Source of the DNA: Mesorhizobium sp. WSM4306
GTDB lineage: Bacteria > Pseudomonadota > Alphaproteobacteria > Rhizobiales > Rhizobiaceae
Direction of reading: 5' to 3'
DNA length: 64,000 nucleotides
Assembly (NCBI RefSeq): GCF_007003975.1
Contig: NZ_VFTC01000009.1
Coordinates: 124,001 to 188,000, forward strand
Below, piece after piece: positions 9,196 to 18,182 of this stretch (the stretch's first letter is position 1; each line of letters begins with the position of its first letter). Both the position numbers and the translations under genes were made by a program. The notes beneath the pieces were generated by a model. The model worked only from the letters and a program-made list of their open reading frames with translations. It was not told the origin of the DNA and did no database searches.

Positions 9196-10296
9196 TCATT
9201 CCCTCAGTGCGGCGGAGATTGCCTGCAAACCGCCCTGCAATTCCGCCTCCTTCGGCCAGCCGAAACCGACCCGGAAAAACCGCTTCGGCATGTCGAACCA
9301 GTGGCCCGGGCCGACATAGGTGCCGTGGCTTTCCAGCAAATTGACGTAGAAGCGATCGAGGTCGAAGCTTGCGTCGACATTCAGCCTGGGAAAGCCGACG
9401 ACGCCGCCTTGCGGCCGCACCCAGTCGACCAGCGGCTCGTGGTCGATCCAGGCCTGGACGATGTCGCGGCGCCTGGCCATCTCGGGCAGCAGTGCGGCCA
9501 GGAAAGCGTCGCGGCGCTCCAGCATGCCGCGCGCAATGCCTTCGTCGATGACGCTGCCGCAAATGCCGATCTGCTCCTTGGCGGCGAGGAACCGTTCCTG
9601 CAGTTCGGCATCCCTGGTGATCAGCCAGCCGATGCGGATGCCGGGAACGCCGAAGGCCTTCGACAGCGACGAGACGCTGATGGCCTTGGGGCTGAGCGAA
9701 GCCGCCGCCGGCAGGCGCTGCCCATAGGACAGGTCGCGATAAGTCTCGTCGACCAGCAGATGGCAGCCGCTCGCTTCGGCGAGCGCAATCAGCGCATCGA
9801 GATCGGCCCGGCCCATCATCGTGCCGGTCGGGTTGTGCGGGCAGGTGACGCTGATCAGCTTGGTGTTCGGCTGCAACTGGGCCGCGACGCGGCCGACATC
9901 GACGGCAAAACCTCTGTCGAAGTCGAGGTCGACATAGGAGATGGCGCAGCCGATCGCCTTGGGGGTTTCAATGTTGGTGGCGTAGTTCGGCCGGACGACG
10001 ACGAGGTGGTCGCGCTCCGACAGAAGCGAGGTCGAGATGATGAACAGCGCGCCCGCCGCACCGGCCGTGACCAGAACATCGTCAGGCGAAATGCCGGAAT
10101 CCTGTGCCGCGATCAACGCCCGCAGTCCCTTGTCGCCGCGATGCTCGCCATAAAACAGCGTGAGGTCCGGCAGCGACAGGCCTATGTCGGAGAGTTTCTG
10201 GTCGGCGATCGAGCTTTCCGAGAGATTGAACCGAATGCGGTCGTAGCCGTATTCCTCCGGCGCCTCTTTCTCGATCACCATTCTGGCGTAGTTCAT
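9196..10296 (-). CDS. Pyridoxal-phosphate aminotransferase, class I/II
   Basis: The 366-residue protein is a fold-type I PLP enzyme. 'TCPHNPTGTMM' contains the Asn that contacts PLP, 'LLVDETYRDLSYG' the Asp/Tyr pair, and 'SVSSLSKAFGVPGIRIGW' the Schiff-base Lys. The C-terminal 'FFRVGFGWP' supplies the substrate-carboxylate Arg. The ATG at 10296 has a GGGGGAG ribosome site six bases upstream; an in-frame ATG 15 codons earlier has none. Substrate specificity cannot be deduced. It stands alone between an MFS gene and mucR. Confidence 0.88.
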   Translation of the reverse strand: MNYARMVIEKEAPEEYGYDRIRFNLSESSIADQKLSDIGLSLPDLTLFYGEHRGDKGLRALIAAQDSGISPDDVLVTAGAAGALFIISTSLLSERDHLVVVRPNYATNIETPKAIGCAISYVDLDFDRGFAVDVGRVAAQLQPNTKLISVTCPHNPTGTMMGRADLDALIALAEASGCHLLVDETYRDLSYGQRLPAAASLSPKAISVSSLSKAFGVPGIRIGWLITRDAELQERFLAAKEQIGICGSVIDEGIARGMLERRDAFLAALLPEMARRRDIVQAWIDHEPLVDWVRPQGGVVGFPRLNVDASFDLDRFYVNLLESHGTYVGPGHWFDMPKRFFRVGFGWPKEAELQGGLQAISAALRE

Positions 10297-10351
10297 GGCC
10301 GCTCCCCCTGGCTTGCGCTGATATCCAAGCCACAAAAGCATGAAGCCTGCC

Positions 10352-10464
10352 AGAGCCGGATGATTTCAGGTCTGTTCGACCTGAAATCTGAATCCGTCTC
10401 TAAATCAAAGAGAGAGCATGATGTCGTCCGAAAACCGCTTCGCACTTTTCGGCATCATGCTCTA
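10352..10464. repeat. Two-hairpin palindromic repeat (family D), copy 1
   Basis: One half is an imperfect palindrome starting GAGCCGGATGATTTCAGGT. The other starts AGAGCATGATGTCGTCCG and ends CGGCATCATGCTCT. The same unit, with the halves in opposite order, occurs at 11935-12048. This is an intergenic mobile-like palindrome of rhizobial type without coding capacity. It lies between mucR and the aminotransferase. Confidence 0.85.
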
Positions 10465-10531
10465 GCTCATTCGCCGGCAGGCTTCTGTTCCAGTCATCCA
10501 AACTGTTGGCTCAGCGCCGACCAGTTGAGGA

Positions 10532-10996
10532 TCAGGCCGGAACCTTGGCCTTGCGGCCCTTGGCCTTTGCCGGTGCTGCTGCGGCGGCTTTGCGGCCGAG
10601 GCCGATCGACTTGGCCAGTTCGGAGCGCGACGCCGCATAGTTGGGGGCAACCATCGGATAATCGGCCGGCAGACCCCACTTGGTGCGATAGGCTTCCGGC
10701 GTCAGGTTGAAATGGACGCCGAGATGGCGCTTCAGCGATTTGAACTTCTTGCCGTCTTCGAGGCAGATGATGTAGTCCGCCGTCACCGACCGCTTGGGAT
10801 TGACGGCCGGGATCTGCGGCGGCGCCACCGGAGCCGGCGGCTGGCTGAGCCCACCGATCGACGCCGCAACGCTGGCGATGAGATCGCTCAGGCCGGCAAC
10901 GGGCAAGCGGTTCTTCTCGACGTAAGCGGACACGATATGAGCGGTTAGTTCGAGCAGGTCGATGTCCTTGTCAGAGTCGTTGCTGTCGTCGGCCAA
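10532..10996 (-). CDS. mucR: MucR/Ros family transcriptional regulator
   Basis: This 154-residue protein has the MucR layout: an acidic helical N-terminus (LLELTAHIVSAYVEKN), a Pro-rich linker, and the DNA-binding segment 'KFKSLKRHLGVHFNLTP' with 'YRTKWGLPADYPMVAPNYAA'. Family members repress exopolysaccharide, motility and symbiosis genes at AT-rich targets. The zinc-finger position that is normally CxxC reads CLED, so one zinc-binding Cys is replaced by Asp. Mesorhizobium paralogues that fold without zinc are known. The C-terminus is an Ala/Lys-rich tail. MucR genes usually repress themselves through AT-rich upstream DNA, and 11127-11210 is such a stretch. Confidence 0.92.
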   Translation of the reverse strand: MADDSNDSDKDIDLLELTAHIVSAYVEKNRLPVAGLSDLIASVAASIGGLSQPPAPVAPPQIPAVNPKRSVTADYIICLEDGKKFKSLKRHLGVHFNLTPEAYRTKWGLPADYPMVAPNYAASRSELAKSIGLGRKAAAAAPAKAKGRKAKVPA

Positions 10997-11210
10997 TTTA
11001 TCTCTCCGTCGCTAGGGGGGTGGCGGAAACTTCCAGAGCTGTCCCTGCGGAGCCGGAAATCCGCTCTAGTCATTTGTCTTGCCGCATTTGTACGGTTGCG
11101 CCAGATGATTCCATCCGGTGCAACCGCTCTAATCGCCAAATCTGCGTAACGCAATGACTTCGTGTCGCGTCACACGTTATTTTGAACAACTATACTGAAT
11201 CTGAATACTA

Positions 11211-11915
11211 TCATACGATCAGCGCCCGGTCGCGCCATAGTCGAAAGCCGCCCTCGAAGGCGCGCGTATTGTCGCCGCGCCTGGATTTGGCGGGCAATTC
11301 ATCCAGTCTGTCGACATTGCCGCCGCCGATGACGATGTAGTCCGGCTGCAGGGCCGCACGCAGCCGCTCGACGACGTCGAAGACGTATTTGCGCCATTTC
11401 TTCTTGCCGTATTTCTCCAGGCCGCGCTCGCCGACATAGTCCTCGAAACTGCGGCCCTTGCGGTAGGGCAGATGCGCCAGTTCCATCGGCTGGCCGACAT
11501 TGTCGAGGATCATCGCCGCACCGAGGCCAGTGCCGAGGCCGAGAAACAGCATGCGTCCGCGATCGTAGCTGCCGATCGCCTGCAGCAGCGCATCGTTGAC
11601 GACCTTGACCGGCTTGCCGAAGGCGGCTGCGAAGTCATAGCCGTCCCAGCCCTTGCCGAGATTGGCAGGATCGAGCGACGGTTTGTTGTTCCTGACAGGG
11701 CCGGGATAACCCATCGAGATCAAATCATAGGCCAGTCCCTCGGCCAGCGTCTTCACCGTAGCCACCATCTGCTGCGGCGTCAGGTCCGGTCCGGAATCGG
11801 CGCGGCGCGGCTCGCCACCGGCGCTGGTGAGGATTTTTACATGCGAGCCGCCGACATCGATCGTCAGCACGATCGGTTCGGCCGCGGCCGTCGCGGGCTC
11901 GGCTGCCTTGGCCAT
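11211..11915 (-). CDS. ROK family sugar kinase, polyphosphate-glucokinase-like
   Basis: The protein is 234 residues long. 'LTIDVGGSHVKIL' is the N-terminal phosphate loop, 'VVNDALLQAIGSY' carries the catalytic Asp, and 'FLGLGTGLGAAMI' the second glycine loop. The stretch 'KYGKKKWRKYVFDVVERL' leading to 'PDYIVIGGGNVD' resembles polyphosphate glucokinases, and the zinc-binding Cys cluster of ROK repressors is absent. The ATG at 11915 has a GGAGG site seven bases upstream. As last gene of the glucoamylase-gnd-zwf operon it probably phosphorylates the glucose released by the glucoamylase; ATP or polyphosphate as donor is undecided. Confidence 0.82.
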   Translation of the reverse strand: MAKAAEPATAAAEPIVLTIDVGGSHVKILTSAGGEPRRADSGPDLTPQQMVATVKTLAEGLAYDLISMGYPGPVRNNKPSLDPANLGKGWDGYDFAAAFGKPVKVVNDALLQAIGSYDRGRMLFLGLGTGLGAAMILDNVGQPMELAHLPYRKGRSFEDYVGERGLEKYGKKKWRKYVFDVVERLRAALQPDYIVIGGGNVDRLDELPAKSRRGDNTRAFEGGFRLWRDRALIV

Positions 11916-11934
11916 GTCGTTTCCTCCGCTCACC

Positions 11935-12048
11935 AGAGCATGATGCCGAAAAGTGTGAAGCGGTTTTCGGACGACATCATGCTCTATCTCTTGATGTAGA
12001 GCCGGATTCAGATTTCAGGTCGATACGACTTGAAATCATCCGGCTCTA
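11935..12048. repeat. Two-hairpin palindromic repeat (family D), copy 2
   Basis: This is the inverted counterpart of the repeat at 10352-10464: AGAGCATGATGCCGAAAAGT through CATCATGCTCT, then GAGCCGGATTCAGATTTCAG through ATCCGGCTCTAG. Its last bases supply the TAG stop codon of zwf (12046-12048), so insertion reached exactly to or created the gene end. It separates zwf from the ROK gene within the operon. Confidence 0.85.
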
Positions 12049-13419
12049 GGTCGGATTGATCCAGCCATTGGGCGGGCCGAAGCTGGCCATGGCATCGGCC
12101 GGGCCCCAGGTTTTCGGCTCGTAGATGTGCGGCGGCGTGATGTCGCCAAGCACCGGGCCGACGATGCGCCAGGCCAGTTCGCTGGCGTCCTGGCGGGTGA
12201 ACAGCTGGCCATTGCCGTTCATGGCGTCGCCGATCAGCCGCTCATAGGGCGGCATGTCGCCTTTCGAGTCGTCGAGCGCGGTGAGCTCGACCTGCTCGCC
12301 GACCATGTCGTCTCCGGGGGCCTTGCGCTGCGCCCCGATCGAGATCGCCACCTGCGGGTCGATACGGAAGCGCACATAGTTGGCGTCTCCCGGTTTGATC
12401 GGATCGAAGACGTCGAGCGGCGGCCGCTTCATCCGCACGATCACTTCGGTCACATGCACCGGCATGTTCTTGCCGGCGCGGATGAAGAATGGCACGTCCT
12501 GCCAGCGCCAGGTGTCGACCATGAAGCGCACCGCGGCAAAGGTCTCGACCGGCGAGTTCGGCTTCACGCCGGGCTCGGCGAGATAGCCTGTGAACTGCCC
12601 GCGCACGACGTCGTCCTTGGTCAGCGTGCGGATGGCGCGCAGCACCTGAACCTTCTCGTCGATCAGATCGTCGGCTGAGCGGCCGACCGGCGGCTCCATG
12701 GCCAGCAGCAAAAGGATGTTGAGCAGATGGTTCTCGATCACGTCGCGGATGGCGCCGACGTCGTCATAGAATTTGCCGCGGCCCTCGATACCGAAATCCT
12801 CGGCCATGGTGATCTGCACGCTTTCGACGAAGTTGCGGTTCCAGATCGGCTCGAGGAAGGAATTGGCGAAGCGGAAATAGAGCAGGTTCTGGATCGCTTC
12901 CTTGCCGAGATAATGATCGATGCGGAAGATCGACTGCTCGTCGAACACCAGATGCAGCACCCGGTTCAGCCAGCGCGCCGATTGCAGATCGTGGCCGAAC
13001 GGCTTTTCCACCATCAGCCGCGCGCCGTGCGCGGTGCCCGACTGCTCCAGGCCCTGGACCACGGTCTCGAACATGGTCGGCGGCACCGCCATGTAGTGCA
13101 GCGGCCGCTGCGCCGAGCCGAGCGCGGTTTTCAGCTTCTCGAACGTTGCCGGGTCGCGATAGTCGCCGCTGACATAGCGCAGCAGATTGGCGAATTTGGC
13201 GAAGATCTTTTCGTCGATCTTGCCGACGGCGTTGACGATGCCGTCGCGGGCGCGTGCTTGCAACTGCTTGATGTCCCAGGCGTCGAAGGCAACGCCGATC
13301 ACCGGCTCGGTCAGCGTCCCCTTGGCGACCATCTGGTAAAGGGCCGGAAAAATCTTCTTGTGGGCGAGGTCGCCGGTTGCTCCGAATAGCACCAGCGTGT
13401 CGGACCGTTCCTGGCTCAT
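12046..13419 (-). CDS. zwf: Glucose-6-phosphate 1-dehydrogenase
   Basis: It oxidises glucose 6-phosphate to 6-phosphogluconolactone with NADP, the entry step of the oxidative pentose-phosphate and Entner-Doudoroff routes. The N-terminal '[20 protein letters not shown]' is the coenzyme loop and '[10 protein letters not shown]' the active-site signature with the catalytic His/Lys region. Length is about 457 residues, normal for the family. The start at 13419 follows a GGGAGA ribosome site; an in-frame ATG at 13485 would overlap gnd. It is the third gene of the glucoamylase-gnd-zwf-ROK operon. Confidence 0.95.
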   Translation of the reverse strand: MSQERSDTLVLFGATGDLAHKKIFPALYQMVAKGTLTEPVIGVAFDAWDIKQLQARARDGIVNAVGKIDEKIFAKFANLLRYVSGDYRDPATFEKLKTALGSAQRPLHYMAVPPTMFETVVQGLEQSGTAHGARLMVEKPFGHDLQSARWLNRVLHLVFDEQSIFRIDHYLGKEAIQNLLYFRFANSFLEPIWNRNFVESVQITMAEDFGIEGRGKFYDDVGAIRDVIENHLLNILLLLAMEPPVGRSADDLIDEKVQVLRAIRTLTKDDVVRGQFTGYLAEPGVKPNSPVETFAAVRFMVDTWRWQDVPFFIRAGKNMPVHVTEVIVRMKRPPLDVFDPIKPGDANYVRFRIDPQVAISIGAQRKAPGDDMVGEQVELTALDDSKGDMPPYERLIGDAMNGNGQLFTRQDASELAWRIVGPVLGDITPPHIYEPKTWGPADAMASFGPPNGWINPT

Positions 13420-13441
13420 GCGTTCGTCTCCCGTGTCGGCT

Positions 13442-14455
13442 TCACTTGCCGGCCTTCGGCTTTTCGACATGGCCGCCGAAGGCATAGCGCATGGCCGACA
13501 AAAGCTTGTCAGAGAATTCGGATTCGCCTTGCGAGGAGAAGCGGTCGAACAGCGCCGAGGACAGCACCGGCGCCGGCACGCCGGTGTCGATCGCCGCCTT
13601 CAGTGTCCAGCGTCCCTCGCCGGAATCCGAGACGCGGCCGCCGAACTGGGCCAGCCCCGGGTCGCTCTTCAGCGCGCCGGCGGTGAGGTCGAGCAGCCAG
13701 GAGCCGATCACGCTGCCATGGCGCCAGACTTCGGCGACTTGCGGCAGGTCGATGTCGAACTGGTAGTATTGCGGATTTTCCAGCGGGCTGGTTTCGGCGT
13801 CTGCTGTGCGCTGCCGTTTGCCGGCATTGGCCGATTTCAGGATGTTCATGCCTTCGGCGTAGGCGGCCATGACGCCATATTCGATGCCGTTGTGGATCAT
13901 CTTGACGAAATGGCCGGCGCCGCTCGGTCCGCAATGCAGATAGCCGAAGGGTGCGGTTCCGCCCGCCTTGTCCGGCGTGGCGCCGGCATCGGCGCCGGGC
14001 GCCAGCGTGGCGAAGATCGGATCCAGATGTTTGACCGCAACGTCGGGGCCACCGATCATCAGGCAGTAGCCGCGCTCCAGGCCCCAGACGCCGCCGCTGG
14101 TGCCGACATCGACATAGTGCAGGCCCTTGGCCGCGAGCTCGGCCGCCTGGTCGACGGCGTCGTGATAGTAGGAATTGCCGCCGTCGATGATGATGTCGCC
14201 GGGTTCCATCAGTGCCGCGACCTGGTCGGCGATCTTGCCGGTGATCGCCGCCGGCAGCATCAGCCAGGCGCTGCGCGGCTTGGACAGTTTGCCGACGAAC
14301 TCCTCCATCGAGGCGGCGCCGATGGCGCCGTCGGCGACCAGGGCGGCAACGCTTGCCGGGTTGATGTCGTAGACGACGCATTCATGGCCGTCGCGCATCA
14401 GGCGGCGCACCATGTTGGCGCCCATCCTGCCCAGTCCCATCATTCCGATCTGCAT
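13442..14455 (-). CDS. gnd: 6-phosphogluconate dehydrogenase (decarboxylating), short form
   Basis: The 337-residue protein is the short GndA-type enzyme that converts 6-phosphogluconate to ribulose 5-phosphate and CO2. '[20 protein letters not shown]' is the Rossmann loop, '[20 protein letters not shown]' the substrate-binding signature, and '[14 protein letters not shown]' holds the catalytic Lys and Asn. It lies 22 bases upstream of zwf and 31 bases downstream of the glucoamylase gene on the same strand. A 6-phosphogluconolactonase gene (pgl) is not present between them. Confidence 0.93.
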   Translation of the reverse strand: MQIGMMGLGRMGANMVRRLMRDGHECVVYDINPASVAALVADGAIGAASMEEFVGKLSKPRSAWLMLPAAITGKIADQVAALMEPGDIIIDGGNSYYHDAVDQAAELAAKGLHYVDVGTSGGVWGLERGYCLMIGGPDVAVKHLDPIFATLAPGADAGATPDKAGGTAPFGYLHCGPSGAGHFVKMIHNGIEYGVMAAYAEGMNILKSANAGKRQRTADAETSPLENPQYYQFDIDLPQVAEVWRHGSVIGSWLLDLTAGALKSDPGLAQFGGRVSDSGEGRWTLKAAIDTGVPAPVLSSALFDRFSSQGESEFSDKLLSAMRYAFGGHVEKPKAGK

Positions 14456-14486
14456 GGTGTTGTCCTAGTCGCTGGAGGGAAGAAAA

Positions 14487-16919
14487 TTACTGGCGAATTA
14501 GTTCTTCAATGCCGACGGTGAAGTCGACATTCTCCCAACGGTCGCCGTCGGGCCAGAAAAAAGTGAAGATGATCGTGTTACCTGGCGGGATATCGGCCAC
14601 CGGCAAGTCAGCCATATGAACGCCCAGAGCGTTTTCGGCTGTGTCGATTTCGTGGATGGTCTGCCAATGGTCGCCGCTCCAGCGGATCAGCGCCGGCTGC
14701 AGCAATTCGATGCGTAGGCTCTTGCCGGGATCCATGGTGCGCAGCTTGTTGTTGAAGCGCCATATCCTCAGCAGCGAACCGGTCTTGCCCTCGATGTAGC
14801 GTTTGACGCCTTGCGGCGGCATGTCGAAGACGGCGCCGTCGCGCAGCGACCGCAACAGCTTGATGTGTTCGGAATGCGCCCAGACCAGCGGCATGGCGCT
14901 GCCCGACGGCTTGCCCAACCACAATTCGCGTTCCGGCAAATCGGCGCCGTCCCAGACCTGTTCCGGCAGCAGGCCACCTTGGCCGGCGGACGCCTCGAAT
15001 GTCTTGAGCAGGCTTGCCGCTTTGCCCTTGTTGCCGGCGGCCAATTCGTAGTGGGCGCGTTCGCCGGCGAGCAGCGGCCAGGGGCGGCCCTCGCCGGTGC
15101 CATCGAAGGGCGCCCCGTCGGTATGCTCGCCGTAACCATCACTTGTGTAGCGGTACCACAGCGTTCCTTGCGGCAGCTCGCAGCGCAAGTGCACGTCGAT
15201 GACCTTGACCGTGTCGAGGATGCGCGGATCATCCGCGGCTCTGAGGCCAAAGCGGACCAGTGCCAGCGCGTCCGGGCTGACGATCGCCTCGGCGGGCTTG
15301 TCGGTATCGCCTGGCGGCCGGTTCTTGATCGGCACGAAACCGTCCTTCGGCGATGCGGCGCCGGCATCGTCGGCCGGCGCGATGCGGACATAGTGGCCGT
15401 CGACGCCGGCCTTCTGGCACTCCGGCGTGCCGCTGACGTAGGTCCAGCGCTCGATCTGGTCGTTCCAGCAGTCGGCGACCTCGCGCAAATAGTTAGCCGG
15501 CTCCGGTTTGCCGGAGACTTCGACCAGATCGGCGGCGCCAAGCAGCGCCGAGATCTCAACAGCGAGCGTGAACGGGCTGTAGCCGGCATCCTCTTCCCAG
15601 CGGTCCTGCCCAGTGACAGGGCCGTTGCGCACGACATAGGACGCCGCCTTCTCGATCATCGGCATGAAAGCGGCGAGTTTGGCGCGCGGCAGATGTCCGG
15701 CACGGTGCAGCGCATCGGCCAGCAGCAGCGGGAAGGCGCATTCGTCCATCTGGATGCCCGGCCAATAGGGCGAGCCGTCGAGCCAGACATTCTGCGGCCA
15801 GTGGCCGTCCGGCTGCTGGATGGAGCGAAGATAGGCGAGAATCTCCAGCGCCTGGCTCGGATCGCCGGCGGCGAGGAAGCCGCCCGCGGTCTCGACCAGG
15901 TCGCGCGGCCAGACAAGGTGATAGCCGCCAAGGTCGTCATCGCCCTTGCTCGCCCCCCACGGGATCGACAGGCTGGCGACGGCAGCACCTGGCTTGGCCA
16001 GCGATAGGTGCGTCGCCAGCACCGCTGTGCTGACGCGGTAGGTGTTGAGGCCGGATGCATCATGGTGGTCGAGCGGCAGCCGCCCAGCCTGCCATTTCTG
16101 CCATTTCGCAACATAGGCCTTTGCCGCCGGCTCAAACCCGCGCTTCAGGCTGGCGGTGGCGTTTTCGGCGGCTTCGTCCGGGGTCGAACCGAAGCCGAGC
16201 GCCAGCAGGGCCGTGTTGTTGCCTGAGGAAAAACCGATCTCGCCGGTCAGCGCGACATTGCCGTCCTCGGCTCTTTGGCCGGATAGGCCGAGCCGGCCGT
16301 CGCGGCTGAGTTGCTGCCAGCCGTCGGAAAAGCCGACATAGCCGGCCGAGCAATCGCCCCAAGGTAGCGACGAGGCCAGCGCCAGGCAGGTGCCGCGCCC
16401 GGAGGCGAACAGCATCGGCTTGCCCTTGTGCTCGCCGACCCAAGCGGTGTTGCCCATGCCGGCATTGACCAGATGCGGCGCCAAAAGCGCGTAGACCCGG
16501 TAGTCAGCGGCATTACCTTCGAGCGCCGTGAAACTGGTTTCCTGTAAAAGGGCCGGGCGCGCCGGATCGGCCAGGATGCGCTTTTCGATGCGGTAGCGGA
16601 GCGTGGTGTTGACCAGCCGGTAGGCGGGCACGCCGTCCTCGAACGGCTCGATGATATGCATGGCGTCGCGCTTCTCCTCGGAGAACCAGCCGCCGGGGCC
16701 GGTGACCAGCAGCCCCATGTCGCGCGTGCAGGCGCTGTCGAGGCCGGGATAATAGACCTCGTTGACGATGCCGTGGCTGAGTGTGAACCAGACGCGGCTC
16801 GCGGGCGACAGTGCCGCACCAACGCCGCTCTTGGCGCTCGACGTCCAGCGCGCCGGAATTCCGGGTGCGCCCATTCTTTCGAATGCACTGGGGGCTGGGG
16901 TCGGCGGCGTCGCTGCCAT
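14487..16919 (-). CDS. Glucan 1,4-alpha-glucosidase (GH15 glucoamylase/glucodextranase)
   Basis: This 810-residue enzyme releases glucose from the non-reducing ends of alpha-glucans. An N-terminal glucodextranase-type beta domain (to about residue 280) is followed by the GH15 (alpha/alpha)6 barrel with 'VWPRDLVE' near 336. The general acid lies in 'QDRWEEDAGYSP' near 440 and the general base in 'LLPEQVWD' near 653; a C-terminal beta domain ends the chain. No signal peptide is visible, so it should act in the cytoplasm, for example on glycogen or short dextrins. It heads an operon with gnd, zwf and a ROK kinase. Confidence 0.93.
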   Translation of the reverse strand: MAATPPTPAPSAFERMGAPGIPARWTSSAKSGVGAALSPASRVWFTLSHGIVNEVYYPGLDSACTRDMGLLVTGPGGWFSEEKRDAMHIIEPFEDGVPAYRLVNTTLRYRIEKRILADPARPALLQETSFTALEGNAADYRVYALLAPHLVNAGMGNTAWVGEHKGKPMLFASGRGTCLALASSLPWGDCSAGYVGFSDGWQQLSRDGRLGLSGQRAEDGNVALTGEIGFSSGNNTALLALGFGSTPDEAAENATASLKRGFEPAAKAYVAKWQKWQAGRLPLDHHDASGLNTYRVSTAVLATHLSLAKPGAAVASLSIPWGASKGDDDLGGYHLVWPRDLVETAGGFLAAGDPSQALEILAYLRSIQQPDGHWPQNVWLDGSPYWPGIQMDECAFPLLLADALHRAGHLPRAKLAAFMPMIEKAASYVVRNGPVTGQDRWEEDAGYSPFTLAVEISALLGAADLVEVSGKPEPANYLREVADCWNDQIERWTYVSGTPECQKAGVDGHYVRIAPADDAGAASPKDGFVPIKNRPPGDTDKPAEAIVSPDALALVRFGLRAADDPRILDTVKVIDVHLRCELPQGTLWYRYTSDGYGEHTDGAPFDGTGEGRPWPLLAGERAHYELAAGNKGKAASLLKTFEASAGQGGLLPEQVWDGADLPERELWLGKPSGSAMPLVWAHSEHIKLLRSLRDGAVFDMPPQGVKRYIEGKTGSLLRIWRFNNKLRTMDPGKSLRIELLQPALIRWSGDHWQTIHEIDTAENALGVHMADLPVADIPPGNTIIFTFFWPDGDRWENVDFTVGIEELIRQ

Positions 16920-17033
16920 GCATGGTCTCCTGACCCTTCCCTAGACCAGCACACGAAGGCTTTTCAATCATCGCACCTGAAGTTGATCGCCCAAGCGTGA
17001 CCGATCGCAGTTGACAAGCGGCCGCATCTGCAT

Positions 17034-17044
17034 TTGTCTGACAA
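17034..17044. promoter_or_regulatory. Palindromic operator candidate upstream of sugar ABC operon
   Basis: TTGTCTGACAA is a perfect inverted repeat with one central base, and it fits the TNGTNNNACNA pattern bound by FadR-type GntR regulators. It lies 79 bases before the start of the binding-protein gene and 18 bases after a TTGACA (17011-17016). Its half-site differs from the TGGT sites elsewhere in the window, so a different regulator is likely. Confidence 0.35.
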
Positions 17045-17122
17045 TAGATAAAAAACAGGCAGCCAACGCCTAAATCATCAGCAACAGTCGGCGGGGCCGA
17101 CAATCCACGGGAGGAATATCAT

Positions 17123-18136
17123 ATGAAGAAACTGCTCGTTCTGAGCGCGCTGGCGGCAATGCTCGCCTCGGGCACGGCGCTTGCCGACACCAGCGGCAAG
17201 AAGATCGCCTTCTCCAATAATTATGCCGGCAATTCGTGGCGCCAGGCGATGCTCGACAGCTACGGCATCGTCACCAAGAAGGCGGTCGAGGACAAGATCG
17301 TCGGCGCCGCCGACATCTTCACCACGGCCGACAAGGAAGTGCCGACCCAGGCAGCGCAGGTGCAGAACCTGATCCTGCAGGGCTATGACGCCATCGTCAT
17401 CAACGCCGCGTCGCCGGATGCGCTGAACGGCGCCATCAAGCAGGCCTGCGATGCCGGCATCGTCGTCGTCTCCTTCGATGGCACCGTCACCGAACCCTGC
17501 GCCTATCGCGTCGTCGTCGACTTCAAGGACATGGGCAAGCAGGAAGTCGAACAGATGGCCAAGTTCCAGCCCAAGGGCGGCAATCTGCTCGAAATCCGCG
17601 GCCTGGCCGGCACGTCGATCGACGATGCCATCCATGCAGGTATCTTAGAAGGCGTTGCCGCTCATCCGGAGTTCAAGATTGTCGGCTCGGTGACCGGCGA
17701 TTGGGATCAGACGACGGCGCAAAAGGCGGTCGCGACCATCCTGCCGTCGCTGCCCAACATCGTCGGCATCGTCGACCAGGGCGGTGACGGCTATGGCGCA
17801 GCACAAGCCTTCGCCGCTGCCGGCAAGCCGCGCCCGACTATCATCATGGGCAACCGGCAGGACGAGCTGAAATGGTGGAAGGAACAGAAGGAAAAGGACG
17901 GCTACCAGACCTGGTCGGCGTCGATCGCGCCGGGCGTCTCGTCGCTGGCCTTCTGGGTGGCGCAGCAGGTGCTTGATGGCCGCACCGACATCCCGCACGA
18001 TCTGCTGGTGCCTTATCTCGCTTTCACCCAGGATGATTTCGAGGCAGCCCTGCCAAAGATCAAGGAGGGCGGCGTCGCCACGCACGAATACACGCAGGAA
18101 GACGCCCTCGCGGCGATCAAAGCCAACATCAAGTGA
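17123..18136 (+). CDS. Sugar ABC transporter periplasmic binding protein (RbsB-like)
   Basis: A cleavable signal peptide (MKKLLVLSALAAMLASGTALA, cut near residue 21) precedes a periplasmic-binding-protein-4 fold: 'KIAFSNNYAGNSWRQAMLDS', 'QGYDAIVINAASPDALN', 'GIVDQGGDGYGAAQA'. The protein captures a sugar or polyol in the periplasm for the transporter encoded by the next three genes. The ligand is not predictable, although the cluster type is that of ribose, xylose and polyol systems. A GGGAGGA ribosome site precedes the ATG. Confidence 0.9.
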   Translation: MKKLLVLSALAAMLASGTALADTSGKKIAFSNNYAGNSWRQAMLDSYGIVTKKAVEDKIVGAADIFTTADKEVPTQAAQVQNLILQGYDAIVINAASPDALNGAIKQACDAGIVVVSFDGTVTEPCAYRVVVDFKDMGKQEVEQMAKFQPKGGNLLEIRGLAGTSIDDAIHAGILEGVAAHPEFKIVGSVTGDWDQTTAQKAVATILPSLPNIVGIVDQGGDGYGAAQAFAAAGKPRPTIIMGNRQDELKWWKEQKEKDGYQTWSASIAPGVSSLAFWVAQQVLDGRTDIPHDLLVPYLAFTQDDFEAALPKIKEGGVATHEYTQEDALAAIKANIK

Positions 18137-18142
18137 TGCAAG

Positions 18143-18171
18143 TCCGGTTGCCGTCCGCATTGCCAACCGGA
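18143..18171 (+). terminator. Hairpin after binding-protein gene
   Basis: TCCGGTTG and CAACCGGA form an 8-bp stem with a 13-base loop, starting seven bases after the stop codon of the binding-protein gene and ending 11 bases before the ATPase start. It lacks a T-run. It may stabilise the 3' end of the binding-protein mRNA rather than terminate. Confidence 0.4.
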
Positions 18172-18182
18172 TATCGTTGAGC

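Noticed and set aside
9058..10710. 550-codon plus-strand open frame across the aminotransferase region
   Set aside because: It is the antisense shadow of the aminotransferase gene, with low-complexity Asp/Gln/Arg composition and no ribosome site.
11093..11126. CGGTTGC...GCAACCG inverted repeat upstream of mucR as an operator
   Set aside because: The arms are seven bases with a 20-base gap, MucR prefers AT-rich DNA, and no second copy was found in the window.
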